From an uncultured Bacteroidales bacterium (GTDB lineage Bacteria > Bacteroidota > Bacteroidia > Bacteroidales > UBA932), in the NCBI GenBank assembly GCA_944323825.1, contig CALUTY010000013.1, positions 1 to 64,000 on the forward strand: 64,000 nt of DNA, given 5' to 3'. The notes beneath the pieces were generated by a model. The model was not told the DNA's origin. It did not search any database and saw nothing but the letters and a program-made list of their open reading frames with translations. This document shows positions 17,465 to 26,070 of this stretch, piece after piece (the first letter of the stretch is position 1; each line of letters begins with the position of its first letter). The position numbers were made by a program, and so were the translations under genes.

Positions 17465-19951
17465 ATGGAAAACATTGCAGCTACTATATTGGAGGGACTC
17501 AACAGTGAACAGAAGCAGGCTGTGAGTTGTGTGGACGGCCCGGTGCTCATAGTTGCCGGGGCAGGCTCGGGAAAGACCCGCGTACTGACAAGCAGAATCG
17601 CATATATCCTTGCACAGGGATGTCCGCCGGACAGGATACTGGCTCTGACCTTCACCAAGAAGGCGGCCACGGAAATGAAGGAAAGGATAGCCGGGATGGT
17701 GGGGGAGAAGAAGGCCAGGAGGCTGTACATGGGGACTTTCCATTCGGTATTCATCCGTTTCCTGCGGGAGTTCGCATCAAGCCTCGGCTATCCGGAGTCA
17801 TTCACGATATATGACACAAGTGATTCCACCAGCGCGATAAAGGCGTGCATCAAGGAACTCCAGCTTGACGACAAGGTCTACAAACCCAAGGATGTGCTGG
17901 CACGGATATCAATGGCGAAGAACAACCTCGTCACCCCGGAAGCATACAGGAGAAATGCGCAGGCCGTACAGAATGATGCGGCTGCAAAAAAGCCGAGGAT
18001 ATGCGACATATATATGCTTTACGCACAGAAATGCCGCCAGTCCGGAGTGATGGATTTCGATGACATCCTGCTGAACATGAATATCCTGTTCAGGGACAAT
18101 CCTGCCGCCCTTGAGGCCATTTCAAGCCGCTTTTCATATATAATGGTGGATGAGTATCAGGATACGAACTATTCCCAGTATCTGATTCTCAAGAAATTGA
18201 GTCTTCCGCACCAGAACATCTGCGTGGTGGGCGACGACTCCCAGTCGATCTATGCCTTCCGCGGGGCGAAAATCGAGAATATCCTAAATTTCCAGAAGGA
18301 CTATCCCGGCAACAGGACTTTCCGCCTTGAGCAGAACTACCGTTCCACCAGGACAATTGTGGATGCTGCCAATTCTCTGATAGCCAGGAACAGCGCAAGA
18401 ATACCGAAGAAATGTTTCTCGGAAGGGGAAGAGGGAGAAAAGATAAGGTTGACCAATGCCTATACGGAGCAGGAAGAGGCGATGCTGATAGCCTCCTCGA
18501 TAATATCAAGGATACAGGCCGACCATGCACAATACTGTGACTTTGCCATCCTCTACAGGACAAATTCCCAGTCCAGGGCGCTGGAGGAGGCATTGAGGAA
18601 AAGGAATCTCCCGTATGTGATATATTCCGGCAATTCATTCTATGAAAGGGCGGAAGTGAAGGACATGATGGCCTATCTGAAGCTCATAGCCAACCCGAAT
18701 GACGACGAATCATTCAAGAGAGTGGTGAACAAGCCTGCCAGAGGCATAGGCGACACTTCCCTGGCCGCCCTTATGGCAGCGGCGACGGACAATTCGATCT
18801 CATTGTATGCGGCGGTGCTTTCTGCAGAACTGGAGACATACGGACTGAAACCGGCAGCCATATCCAGGATGAAGTCATTCTGCGAGATGATAGGGCGTCT
18901 GAATGTAAGGGCTGCGGCTGAGGATGCCAATTCAGTTGCGGTTTCCGCCGCCCTTGATTCAGGTCTTCTGATGATGTACAAAAGTGACACCAGCATTGAG
19001 GGCCAGTCCAAGGCGGCCAATGTGGAGGAACTTCTGAACAGTGTCAGCACATATGTGGAGGAGAAGAAAAGCGAATATTTTGAAGAGATGCAGGCAGACG
19101 GTTCGATATCAGAGGGGGTGGAGCTGAGTGCTGCTGACCTTCCGGTCGCGACTCTGAATGACTATCTTGAAAATGTGTCCCTGCTGAGCGCCGTAGACAT
19201 TGAAGACGATGAGAACGGCAGCAACAGGATAACGCTGATGACCGTGCACTCTTCCAAAGGTCTGGAATTCCCTTATGTATATGTGGCTGGTATGGAGGAA
19301 AACCTTTTCCCTTCCGGAGGCTCCCTTGCATCGGAAAGCGACATAGAGGAGGAACGGCGCCTGTTCTATGTGGCGATGACCAGGGCGAAAAAGGCTGTAC
19401 AGCTTTCTTTTGCCACCACGAGGATGAGGAACGGAAAGCATGAATCCAATGCCCCGAGCCGTTTCATCCGTGAGATTGACAGCCGGTATATCCTCAATCC
19501 TCTTCCGGGGAAGGAAGACAGGGACGATTCCACTGAAGTGTCTGCCGGCCGTTTCTATGGACGCGGTGCCGGTCCCGGCTATTCCTACGGGCGTTCATCA
19601 GCTCCTGTGACATACCGCAGGCAGGCTTCGGACATGGCCCATGGAGGCCCTGTGTCATCTTCCCCGCAAAGAAGACCGTCCGAAGCAGCGGAGCACAGAT
19701 CGGGGATCACTCCTTTCAGGAAACCTGCAGCAGCCGTTCCGAAAAGGGTTCCTGATTCAGAGTTTGAGCCGACTCCTATACTGCAGCTGAAGGCGGGGCA
19801 GAGGATAGAGCACAACCGGTTCGGCTATGGAAAGATAGAGTCAATTTCCGGCGCTCCGTCCGATCTGAAGGCAAAGATTTCGTTTGATGAGCACGGGGAG
19901 AAGATATTGCTCCTCAAATATGCAAAAATTCGTGTCGTGGATATTGCATGA
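17465..19951 (+). CDS. UvrD/PcrA-type superfamily 1 DNA helicase
   Basis: An 828-residue 3'-5' DNA helicase of the UvrD/PcrA group, acting in repair and in clearing replication blocks. Motifs in order: LNSEQKQAV (Q motif, 12-20), Walker A AGAGSGKT (31-38), LTFTKKAATEM (Ia), VDEYQDTN (II), GDDSQSIYAFRGA (III), LEQNYRST (IV), MTVHSSKGLEFPYVYVAG (V) and RRLFYVAMTRAKKAV (VI). A long low-complexity linker (about 690-770) is followed by a Tudor-like end, LKAGQRIEHNRFGYGKIESI, as in other PcrA proteins. The length is slightly above the usual 720-760 because of this linker. It stands alone on the plus strand between the divergent nqr operon and the fimbrillin pair. The name uvrD or pcrA depends on phylogeny, so no symbol is given. 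Confidence 0.93.
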   Translation: MENIAATILEGLNSEQKQAVSCVDGPVLIVAGAGSGKTRVLTSRIAYILAQGCPPDRILALTFTKKAATEMKERIAGMVGEKKARRLYMGTFHSVFIRFLREFASSLGYPESFTIYDTSDSTSAIKACIKELQLDDKVYKPKDVLARISMAKNNLVTPEAYRRNAQAVQNDAAAKKPRICDIYMLYAQKCRQSGVMDFDDILLNMNILFRDNPAALEAISSRFSYIMVDEYQDTNYSQYLILKKLSLPHQNICVVGDDSQSIYAFRGAKIENILNFQKDYPGNRTFRLEQNYRSTRTIVDAANSLIARNSARIPKKCFSEGEEGEKIRLTNAYTEQEEAMLIASSIISRIQADHAQYCDFAILYRTNSQSRALEEALRKRNLPYVIYSGNSFYERAEVKDMMAYLKLIANPNDDESFKRVVNKPARGIGDTSLAALMAAATDNSISLYAAVLSAELETYGLKPAAISRMKSFCEMIGRLNVRAAAEDANSVAVSAALDSGLLMMYKSDTSIEGQSKAANVEELLNSVSTYVEEKKSEYFEEMQADGSISEGVELSAADLPVATLNDYLENVSLLSAVDIEDDENGSNRITLMTVHSSKGLEFPYVYVAGMEENLFPSGGSLASESDIEEERRLFYVAMTRAKKAVQLSFATTRMRNGKHESNAPSRFIREIDSRYILNPLPGKEDRDDSTEVSAGRFYGRGAGPGYSYGRSSAPVTYRRQASDMAHGGPVSSSPQRRPSEAAEHRSGITPFRKPAAAVPKRVPDSEFEPTPILQLKAGQRIEHNRFGYGKIESISGAPSDLKAKISFDEHGEKILLLKYAKIRVVDIA

Positions 19952-20265
19952 CGGGAAAAAATCACTATCTTCGCACCGAAGTTTTTCATAGTTTAAGTTT
20001 AGGTTAAGTAGCGGGGTGATCACTTTTGTGATTGCCTCGTGAATTTTTTATGTGGGATCTTCTTGACTTCCGGACATCAAAAAACAGAAAAAATGGCAAA
20101 ATTAATTTTGTCTTCATAAAAGAAAGTTCACGGATTTCAAAAAACAGAAAAACAATCATACAAAAACAGAAAAACCGCTTCGGCGCCTGTGGCGTAAACC
20201 GGTTCTGGAGCATAATTTTGCCCTTGTCACGCAATGTCGCGGGACAGAAATTTGAGGAGCAAGAT
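19952..20265 (+). promoter_or_regulatory. Long leader of the fimbrillin pair: promoters, hairpin, A-rich repeats
   Basis: These 314 bases hold no convincing gene. TATCTTCG at 19966-19973 is a -7-like box, with TTG 19 bases upstream. An 11-bp stem with wobble pairs (GGGGTGATCAC at 20013-20023, GTGATTGCCTC at 20028-20038, loop TTTT) is followed five bases later by six T. It could terminate the helicase transcript or attenuate one starting at 19966. Three A-rich repeats follow (see repeat entry). TAATTTTG at 20213-20220 is a second possible -7 box close to the gene. GAGGAG at 20254-20259 is the ribosome binding site for the ATG at 20266. Confidence 0.5.
20071..20176 (+). repeat. Three A-rich direct repeats, core CAAAAAACAGAAAAA
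   Basis: Copies at 20071-20093 and 20131-20153 share a 23-base unit that begins CGGA and ends in CAAAAAACAGAAAAA; they lie exactly 60 bases apart. A shorter third copy, CAAAAACAGAAAAAC, is at 20161-20175. They lie in the leader of the fimbrillin pair. Confidence 0.7.
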
Positions 20266-21369
20266 ATGCGAAGAAAGAACCTTTCATCTGCGGGAGTGCT
20301 TTCCCGCCTTATGGCTGCGGCGGTTTTTCCGATTCTGGCTGCGGCATGTGACCGGGCTTCGGAGGAGCCTGCATCTTATGGGGAGCTGCGTCTCGGTTTT
20401 CATGAGGCTGACTACCGATCCACGAGGTCTTCGGTTGAGATTCCGGATACCAATGACTTTATCCTTTCAGTTACGGACCAGAGCGGCAAGGTCATCTATT
20501 CCGGCCCCTATGGGGCCTCGCCGGAGGTCATGCAGGTGCCTGAGGGCAGTTATGACATTTCCGTCAGGTCGTCGGAGTTTCTCCGGCCTGCCTTTTCCGC
20601 CCCGCAGTTCGGTGACGACAAATGCGTTGTCGTTCCGGCAGGAGGCGCAGTGAATGTCCGGCTTGAGTGCGTACAGGTCAATTCAGGCATCAGGCTTCTG
20701 ATTTCTTCCGGCTTCCTTGATGCCTATCCTGAGGGAGTGCTCTTTGTCAAGTCGGATGACGGAAGCCTCATGTACGGCTATTCGGAGAAGCGCATCGCCT
20801 ATTTCAATCCCGGCAATGTGTCGCTTGTGCTCAGCAATGGCGGCACGGACAAGACATTGTGTACCCGGACGCTGGAGAGCAGGGAGATACTTGTGCTCGG
20901 AGTGCAGGTGGCTTCTGCTCCGGAATCGTCTGCGGGAGCGATTTCCATCACTGTTGATACTTCCCGCGTCTGGAAGGCTGATGAATTTGTGATAGGCGGC
21001 GACGGAGGGGAAAGCAGCGGCGGCAGTGCCGAGGACGCAGTTTCGGTGAACCGGGCAAGGGACATGATAGGGGAAAAGGATGTGTGGGTCACAGGCTATA
21101 TAGTCGGCGGCGATCTGACAAGGACATCTGTATCGTTTTCCCCTCCGTTTGACTCGGCGACCAATCTTGCCATTGCGGCAAGGTCATCGGCTTCGTCAAG
21201 GGAATCATGCCTGTCCGTGGAACTGCCTGCCGGGGATGTGCGGGATGCCCTCAATCTTCCCGCACATCCTGATCTTATCGGGAGGCAGGTCTTTCTTTGC
21301 GGGGATATAGCGGAGTCCTATTTCGGGCTTGTGGGAATAAAGGGAGTGAATGATTTTGTCCTGAAATGA
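20266..21369 (+). CDS. DUF4493-like fimbrillin lipoprotein with C-terminal DUF6359-like domain
   Basis: A 367-residue lipoprotein with signal LMAAAVFPILAAAC, Cys about 29 as anchor. Residues 35-230 resemble the DUF4493 group: GELRLGFHEADYRS, the strand DFILSVTDQSGKVIYSGPYG, VPEGSYDISVRS and a NVRLECVQVNSGIRLLIS segment. After a Gly/Ser linker (GGDGGESSGGSAEDA), residues about 265-367 look like the DUF6359 OB-fold unit: VWVTGYIVGGDLTRTSVSF, SCLSVELPAGDVRDALNL, and the end GLVGIKGVNDFVL. Such fusions occur in Bacteroidales surface proteins; the ligand is not known. A GTG upstream would add 78 residues encoded by the A-rich leader, which I reject. The stop overlaps the next start by four bases (ATGA), so the two proteins are made together. 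Confidence 0.72.
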   Translation: MRRKNLSSAGVLSRLMAAAVFPILAAACDRASEEPASYGELRLGFHEADYRSTRSSVEIPDTNDFILSVTDQSGKVIYSGPYGASPEVMQVPEGSYDISVRSSEFLRPAFSAPQFGDDKCVVVPAGGAVNVRLECVQVNSGIRLLISSGFLDAYPEGVLFVKSDDGSLMYGYSEKRIAYFNPGNVSLVLSNGGTDKTLCTRTLESREILVLGVQVASAPESSAGAISITVDTSRVWKADEFVIGGDGGESSGGSAEDAVSVNRARDMIGEKDVWVTGYIVGGDLTRTSVSFSPPFDSATNLAIAARSSASSRESCLSVELPAGDVRDALNLPAHPDLIGRQVFLCGDIAESYFGLVGIKGVNDFVLK

Positions 21370-24119
21370 AGACAGGTGGAATATTTGCGGCATTCTGTGC
21401 CGTTCTCCTGTGTGCCGGATGTGTACAGGAGCTGAGAAATCCTGACTCTGAAGCGGTGTCAGGAACGAGCCGGGTGGACATAGTGCTTCATGAAGGGGGT
21501 GGAGCCGCTCAGGTGAAAAGTGCCGTGGGGGACGGTATAGTTTCGGATGAGCCGGCCTCTGACATAAACATAATGGTATATGACTCGAACGGACGGCTCT
21601 TCAGGTCATTATATTCGAAGACCGCATCGGATCTTTCCGTAGAGGTCTTTGCCGGTGATGCCTATGAAATATTTGCATTTGCGAATGCCGGGAGATTCAC
21701 GGCTCCCGTGGAGATGTCCGGGCTGCAGGATCTGAGGTATGAAATCCGCTCCATAGCCGGGTTGTCGGCTTCCGGGGCGCTGCCGATGTGCGGACGGGTT
21801 TCCCTTGCCCCGTCGGCTCCGCAAGAAAAGATACTCGTGACAATGAAACGGATGGTGTCGGAGATCGTATTGAATTTCACCCCTGACCCGGGGCTGGAAG
21901 TGGAGCTTGTTTCGGTGGAATGCGTGAATGTCCCCATGGACATGACTCCCTGCCGGGAAGGTTCTGTCCCGGAACTCAGAGGGGACGGTGATTATGCGAC
22001 CGGGGATGACATGCAATGCCTTATGTCCGGTGAAAATGTCCGTCTGTATATGCTGGAAGATGCTTCAAGTGACAATGATACCCCTGTTCCCGCAGGCGTC
22101 CCGGGAAGCGGGGAACTGCCCGGACATCTGGCATATGTGGACTTGAAGGGTCATGTGAGAAATTCCGCCGGTCTGGTTTCAGCCGATGTTGACTACCGTC
22201 TTGTGCTTGATTGGAAAATCATCAGAAACTGCCGTTACACAGTCAATTTCACTGCTACTGAAGACGGGATTCATGAGGATTCATATCGTGTCGAAGTCAC
22301 TGATGCAGAAGTGGAAATGTCCAGGAACCGCATTGCCCTGCCTGTCGGAGGCACAGACAGGATTGAAGTGCCCGTAATGGAATATACGGATGTCGTTTTT
22401 ACTTCGGACAGTCCGGATGTCGTCACCGTGGATGCTTCCGGCAATGTGTCGGGCCTTGCGGAGGGAACAGCATCCGTAACTGTGGAATGCCCGTCCTTGG
22501 GTGCTTCTGCATATTGCATTGTGGAAGTGTACAATTATGAAAGGTTTACGGACTATGAACTTGAGCTTTCGGATTATTTCCGGGCGTGGGGTACCCTGTC
22601 GCTGCCGACTGCAACGGCTGATGACCCTGTGTATGTTTCAATGGCAGGAGACACATTGGCCGTCGGGGGAGAGACCGGGACTTCGTCGGGGTATGCGAGG
22701 CTTGACAATGGCCGACATGGAGTATATTATGTCCCGTCTGCCGGCAGGACTGTACTGCATATATGGAATGGCTATACTGCCGGCAGTTCTACACTCCGGG
22801 TGGAGCAGGGCAGGAAAATGGCAGACATTGTGCTTGGAGACAAGGAATATCCGCGATATATGGTCCAGGCTCAGGAAGTAAATGAGATTTCCGTGGCTGA
22901 AGACGGCAGTGTGACATATTTTGACCTCTATCTTTCGGATGCGGACGGAATGTGCCTGTTTCTTGAGCAGTTCATGATGCCTGATGCTCTGGCCAGGCTG
23001 TTTGACCAATTGCGGTATGATGAATTCTTCTGGGACTATATGGACTGCCTGGAATTGTACAGCACATGTGGTCATGATGATTTCCTTGATGTTGAATTTT
23101 CTTCAACCGGATGGGATGACGGAGGGGAGAATTATCTCTACACCGGAAAAATGTCCTTGTTGAAATCGGATGATACGGTGCCGGATGAATTCTTTCTTAC
23201 ATTCCATAACGGTGCCCGGGGACTTGAAGGCAGCATGCCTGACACAGATGTGAAAATTACAGTCGGAAAGGCTTTCTGCGGACAGGGGCATTTGGGAGAA
23301 CGCTATAATTTCCAGATGGCGCCCGGCAGCCTTTATTCGGACAGGATATATCTGGATGTCAGTGTGCCGGCAGATGCCGAATGGGAGATAAGGCGTTATT
23401 ATCCCGGGATGGAAAATGAAAAGCCCGAAGACATCTGGGCAAGGGCATCAGATGAATATACTTCACTTGTCGGGACTCCTGTGAGGGATGCCGCGACCGG
23501 GAAATATTATCTTCCGTTATATGAGCCGCAGCGTTTCGATGCCGATGAGTTTTTTGCAAACGGGTCGTATATTCTCCGGGGCAGTGTCACCAACCCGTCT
23601 TCCGGCCAGGTCATCCACGGATATTATACTTTGGACATCATCCTTTATGTGAGCATATTGTCCGAGGTCGAAGTCGAGCAGACAGGGCTGAACTCAAGCC
23701 GTGTGTACAGGGGCTATGTCCCGCTGAGCATCTGGTCCCGGAAACAGTATGCCGATTTCTGGCGCAACATGTACAGCGTCCCTCTCCATGATCATGCCAC
23801 CGGGCTGCGCCGCTATGCCAACGGCCTCCAATATGAGTATGGGCCTGATTATTTTGACATCCCCGAATCTATAAATGATCCGCAGGCATCCTATGCGGCC
23901 ACCATCCGTGCCCTCGACAGTGTGTTTACACGCGGCACCGGCGATTTTGACTTCTATGACCCTTCAGGAGCCCGTGTTGATGAACTGAAGATTGACAGGT
24001 CCAATTACAGGTCCGCAGACGCATTCGGCTACTACCATTTCGTCCGCCAGTACGACAGCGGCCCCGACATTGAAAACTATCTCATCGAAGCATATTATGG
24101 CGACTTTGACAAATATTGA
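21366..24119 (+). CDS. Large DUF4906-type fimbrillin/adhesin lipoprotein with Ig-like domain
   Basis: A 917-residue lipoprotein; signal AAFCAVLLCAGC gives Cys19. Residues about 30-325 are fimbrillin-like: DINIMVYDSNGRLFRSLY, YEIFAFANAG, MKRMVSEIVLNF, VRLYMLEDASSDN (where the ENmqG motif of DUF4906 normally sits) and RNCRYTVNFTATEDG. Residues about 340-400 form an Ig-like group 2 domain (VVFTSDSPDVVTVDASGNVS, then AEGTASVTV). The remaining 500 residues are beta-rich and unassigned; they are the likely ligand-binding or tip part. The layout mirrors the protein at 6915-8465, which is 400 residues shorter. The two genes of this pair overlap by four bases. Expression would be from the leader at 19952-20265; a terminator lies at 24203-24240. 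Confidence 0.72.
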   Translation: MKTGGIFAAFCAVLLCAGCVQELRNPDSEAVSGTSRVDIVLHEGGGAAQVKSAVGDGIVSDEPASDINIMVYDSNGRLFRSLYSKTASDLSVEVFAGDAYEIFAFANAGRFTAPVEMSGLQDLRYEIRSIAGLSASGALPMCGRVSLAPSAPQEKILVTMKRMVSEIVLNFTPDPGLEVELVSVECVNVPMDMTPCREGSVPELRGDGDYATGDDMQCLMSGENVRLYMLEDASSDNDTPVPAGVPGSGELPGHLAYVDLKGHVRNSAGLVSADVDYRLVLDWKIIRNCRYTVNFTATEDGIHEDSYRVEVTDAEVEMSRNRIALPVGGTDRIEVPVMEYTDVVFTSDSPDVVTVDASGNVSGLAEGTASVTVECPSLGASAYCIVEVYNYERFTDYELELSDYFRAWGTLSLPTATADDPVYVSMAGDTLAVGGETGTSSGYARLDNGRHGVYYVPSAGRTVLHIWNGYTAGSSTLRVEQGRKMADIVLGDKEYPRYMVQAQEVNEISVAEDGSVTYFDLYLSDADGMCLFLEQFMMPDALARLFDQLRYDEFFWDYMDCLELYSTCGHDDFLDVEFSSTGWDDGGENYLYTGKMSLLKSDDTVPDEFFLTFHNGARGLEGSMPDTDVKITVGKAFCGQGHLGERYNFQMAPGSLYSDRIYLDVSVPADAEWEIRRYYPGMENEKPEDIWARASDEYTSLVGTPVRDAATGKYYLPLYEPQRFDADEFFANGSYILRGSVTNPSSGQVIHGYYTLDIILYVSILSEVEVEQTGLNSSRVYRGYVPLSIWSRKQYADFWRNMYSVPLHDHATGLRRYANGLQYEYGPDYFDIPESINDPQASYAATIRALDSVFTRGTGDFDFYDPSGARVDELKIDRSNYRSADAFGYYHFVRQYDSGPDIENYLIEAYYGDFDKY

Positions 24120-24202
24120 TGCCTGCAGGCCTGCACATCAGTAATCTCCTGCTGCCATCCTCAATGCCTTGTATTTTACTGATTCTTACACATCTTAATG
24201 TG

Positions 24203-24240
24203 GGGGCTGTATCAAACGATCATTTTGACACAGCCCCTTT
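24203..24240. terminator. Hairpin terminator, copy B of a repeated design
   Basis: GGGGCTGTATCAAA pairs with TTTGACACAGCCCC around CGATCAT, followed by TTTC. It lies between the converging fimbrillin and kinase genes and closely resembles 540-583. The remaining bases from 24120 to 24312 show nothing else recognisable. Confidence 0.75.
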
Positions 24241-24312
24241 CAAAGAAAGATGTTTGGCGGTGACAAAAGGCATTAGTAGGCACTCTCAGCAGGGATTGCC
24301 TGGAGTCTGGTG

Positions 24313-25953
24313 TCAGATTATCGCCTGTCCGAGATCAAGATATCTTCTGTAGAGGATATTATATATGGCATGCCGTTCATTGTCCGGGATGTATACGGTT
24401 CCGGCAGGAGAAGACATCCGCTGCTGGGCCTCCCGGACATCTTTGTATATGCCCGCAGCGACTGCGGCAAAGATGCCGGCACCGAGGGCACAGGCCTGGT
24501 CGCTGTCTGCCACCCTGATTTCCTTGCCGAGGACATCTGCAAGAATCTGCATCACATATGGTGATTTCTTTGTAATGCCTCCGATGGCAATGATCTCATT
24601 GATTCCTGCTCCTTCCCGCTCCAGCCTCTCGTTGATGGCCCTTGCCCCGAAAGCTGTGGCTTCAACAAGGGACTTGAACACCAGAGGGGCTGAGGAGGAG
24701 AGGGTAAGGCCGGAAACGGCGCCTTTGAGTTCTGGGTTGAGGTCCGGAGTCCTTCGGCCGTTGAACCAGTCAAGTGACACGGGGTCATTTTCGGTGACCT
24801 TTATGCCTGCTGCCTCTCTAGTGAGCAGTTCAAGCATGTCCTTGCTGACGGCAGATGCTTCCGGAGTGCTTTCCCCTCCGCGTCCGAGAAATTTGAGCGG
24901 CCAGCTCATGAATTTCCTGAACCAGGCGTAGAGGTCCCCGAATGCTGCCTGACCTGCCTCATACCCGGTGAATCCCGGAAGGACAGAACCGTCCACCTGT
25001 CCGCATATGCCGTGGACTATGGCATTGCCGGTTTCCTCAGGGGATGCCACCATTATGTCGCAGGTGGATGTCCCGATGACCTTGACGAGGGTTCCGGGTC
25101 TGATGCCGGCTCCGACGGCTCCTACATGGCAGTCTATGGCTCCGATTGACACTTTGACATTTTCCTTCAGTCCGAGTCTGGCTGCCCATTCAGGGGTAAG
25201 TGTGCCTATGCAATGGTCAGATGTAAGGGTTTCAATATATGTGTGGCCGCGGAATACGGAGTATGCCGGATCTATCCTTTCGAAGAATTCCATGTCAGGA
25301 AGGCCGCCCCATTCCTTGTTCCATAGTGCCTTGTGTCCTGCACAGCATCTGCTTCTGGCCATCTTTTCAGGCTGGAGGTTCCCGGTGAGTACGGCTCCGG
25401 TCCAGTCGCAGTGTTCTGTCCAGGACCATGTGTCCTTCATCAGTTCGGGCGAATTTCTCAGGCAATGCAGCATCTTGGCCCATGCCCATTCACAAGAGTA
25501 GGAGCCGCCGCTGTATTTTGCGTAGTCTATGGGAGAAGTGCGGATTGCTGCATTTATTTCATCTGCTTCCCTTATGGCAGTATGGTCTTTCCAGAGCACG
25601 AACATGGCGTCCGGATTGTCCTTGTGCTCCAGGTGCAGGGCAAGCGGCAGCCCGTCCCTGCCTGTCAGTGCCGGTGTTGAGGCTGTGGTGTCGTATCCTA
25701 TGCCGACAACATTGTCTGCCACTTCCTTGCTGCATTTCCCGAGGGCTTCCCTGATGCATTTTTCCATGGATTCAAGGTAGTCGAGGGGATGTTGCCGGTA
25801 TCTGTTTCCTTCCGGACTGCAGTACATGCCTTCAGCCCATCTTGGATAAGTGGCAACGGCAGATGATACGGATGCCCCGTTTTTAGCATCAATTATTAAA
25901 CATCTGACGGAGTCACTGCCGAAGTCAAGCCCGATCAAGTATTTGTCATTCAT
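24313..25953 (-). CDS. Ribulokinase-like FGGY carbohydrate kinase
   Basis: A 546-residue cytoplasmic sugar kinase of the FGGY family, closest in appearance to L-ribulokinase (AraB). The N-terminal ATP/sugar motif is LIGLDFGSDSVRCLI. Ribulokinase-type segments are RQHPLDYLESMEKCIREAL, GIGYDTTASTPAL and NPDAMFVLWKDHTA. The FGGY-like C-terminal part includes IIAIGGITKKSPYVMQILAD and ACALGAGIFAAVAAG. AraB enzymes phosphorylate 2-ketopentoses at C5. Neither araA nor araD is nearby; instead L-fucose isomerase is encoded in the divergent operon, so the natural ketose may be D-ribulose or L-fuculose. It shares a divergent promoter with the LacI-family gene and two operator-like sites. Confidence 0.85.
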   Translation of the reverse strand: MNDKYLIGLDFGSDSVRCLIIDAKNGASVSSAVATYPRWAEGMYCSPEGNRYRQHPLDYLESMEKCIREALGKCSKEVADNVVGIGYDTTASTPALTGRDGLPLALHLEHKDNPDAMFVLWKDHTAIREADEINAAIRTSPIDYAKYSGGSYSCEWAWAKMLHCLRNSPELMKDTWSWTEHCDWTGAVLTGNLQPEKMARSRCCAGHKALWNKEWGGLPDMEFFERIDPAYSVFRGHTYIETLTSDHCIGTLTPEWAARLGLKENVKVSIGAIDCHVGAVGAGIRPGTLVKVIGTSTCDIMVASPEETGNAIVHGICGQVDGSVLPGFTGYEAGQAAFGDLYAWFRKFMSWPLKFLGRGGESTPEASAVSKDMLELLTREAAGIKVTENDPVSLDWFNGRRTPDLNPELKGAVSGLTLSSSAPLVFKSLVEATAFGARAINERLEREGAGINEIIAIGGITKKSPYVMQILADVLGKEIRVADSDQACALGAGIFAAVAAGIYKDVREAQQRMSSPAGTVYIPDNERHAIYNILYRRYLDLGQAII

Positions 25954-25991
25954 GATTTTGGATATTAGTTTTAAAATATTTTACTAAAATG

Positions 25992-26023
25992 TTTGGTTTT
26001 TAAAACGATTTAGCATACATTTG
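25992..26023 (+). promoter_or_regulatory. Promoter of the lacI-led operon
   Basis: TTTG at 25992-25995, a 20-base spacer and TACATTTG at 26016-26023 exactly fit the Bacteroidota consensus TTTG-N19-21-TAnnTTTG. Transcription would start near 26030, about 40 bases before lacI. An operator-like word occupies the spacer. Confidence 0.8.
26001..26012 (+). promoter_or_regulatory. LacI-type operator site 1
   Basis: TAAAACGATTTA, an imperfect palindrome around a central CG as in LacI-family operators. It lies in the spacer of the plus-strand promoter. Confidence 0.7.
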
Positions 26024-26055
26024 CAAATGTAAAACGATTTAGCGCATTTTCCAAA
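26024..26055 (-). promoter_or_regulatory. Promoter of the ribulokinase-like gene
   Basis: Read on the minus strand: TTTG (26055-26052), a 20-base spacer and TACATTTG (26031-26024). It is the mirror image of the plus-strand promoter, and the two -7 boxes form a perfect 16-bp palindrome at 26016-26031. The leader to the ATG at 25953 is about 64 bases. Confidence 0.8.
26030..26041 (+). promoter_or_regulatory. LacI-type operator site 2
   Basis: Second exact copy of TAAAACGATTTA, 29 bases from site 1. It overlaps the outer end of the minus-strand -7 box and extends into that promoter's spacer. Confidence 0.7.
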
Positions 26056-26070
26056 TTGTTTTATGAAAAT

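Noticed and set aside
20032..20265. N-terminal extension of the DUF4493-like protein from an upstream GTG
   Set aside because: It would encode Lys/Arg-rich sequence from the A-rich repeats, while a signal peptide and a ribosome binding site define the ATG at 20266.
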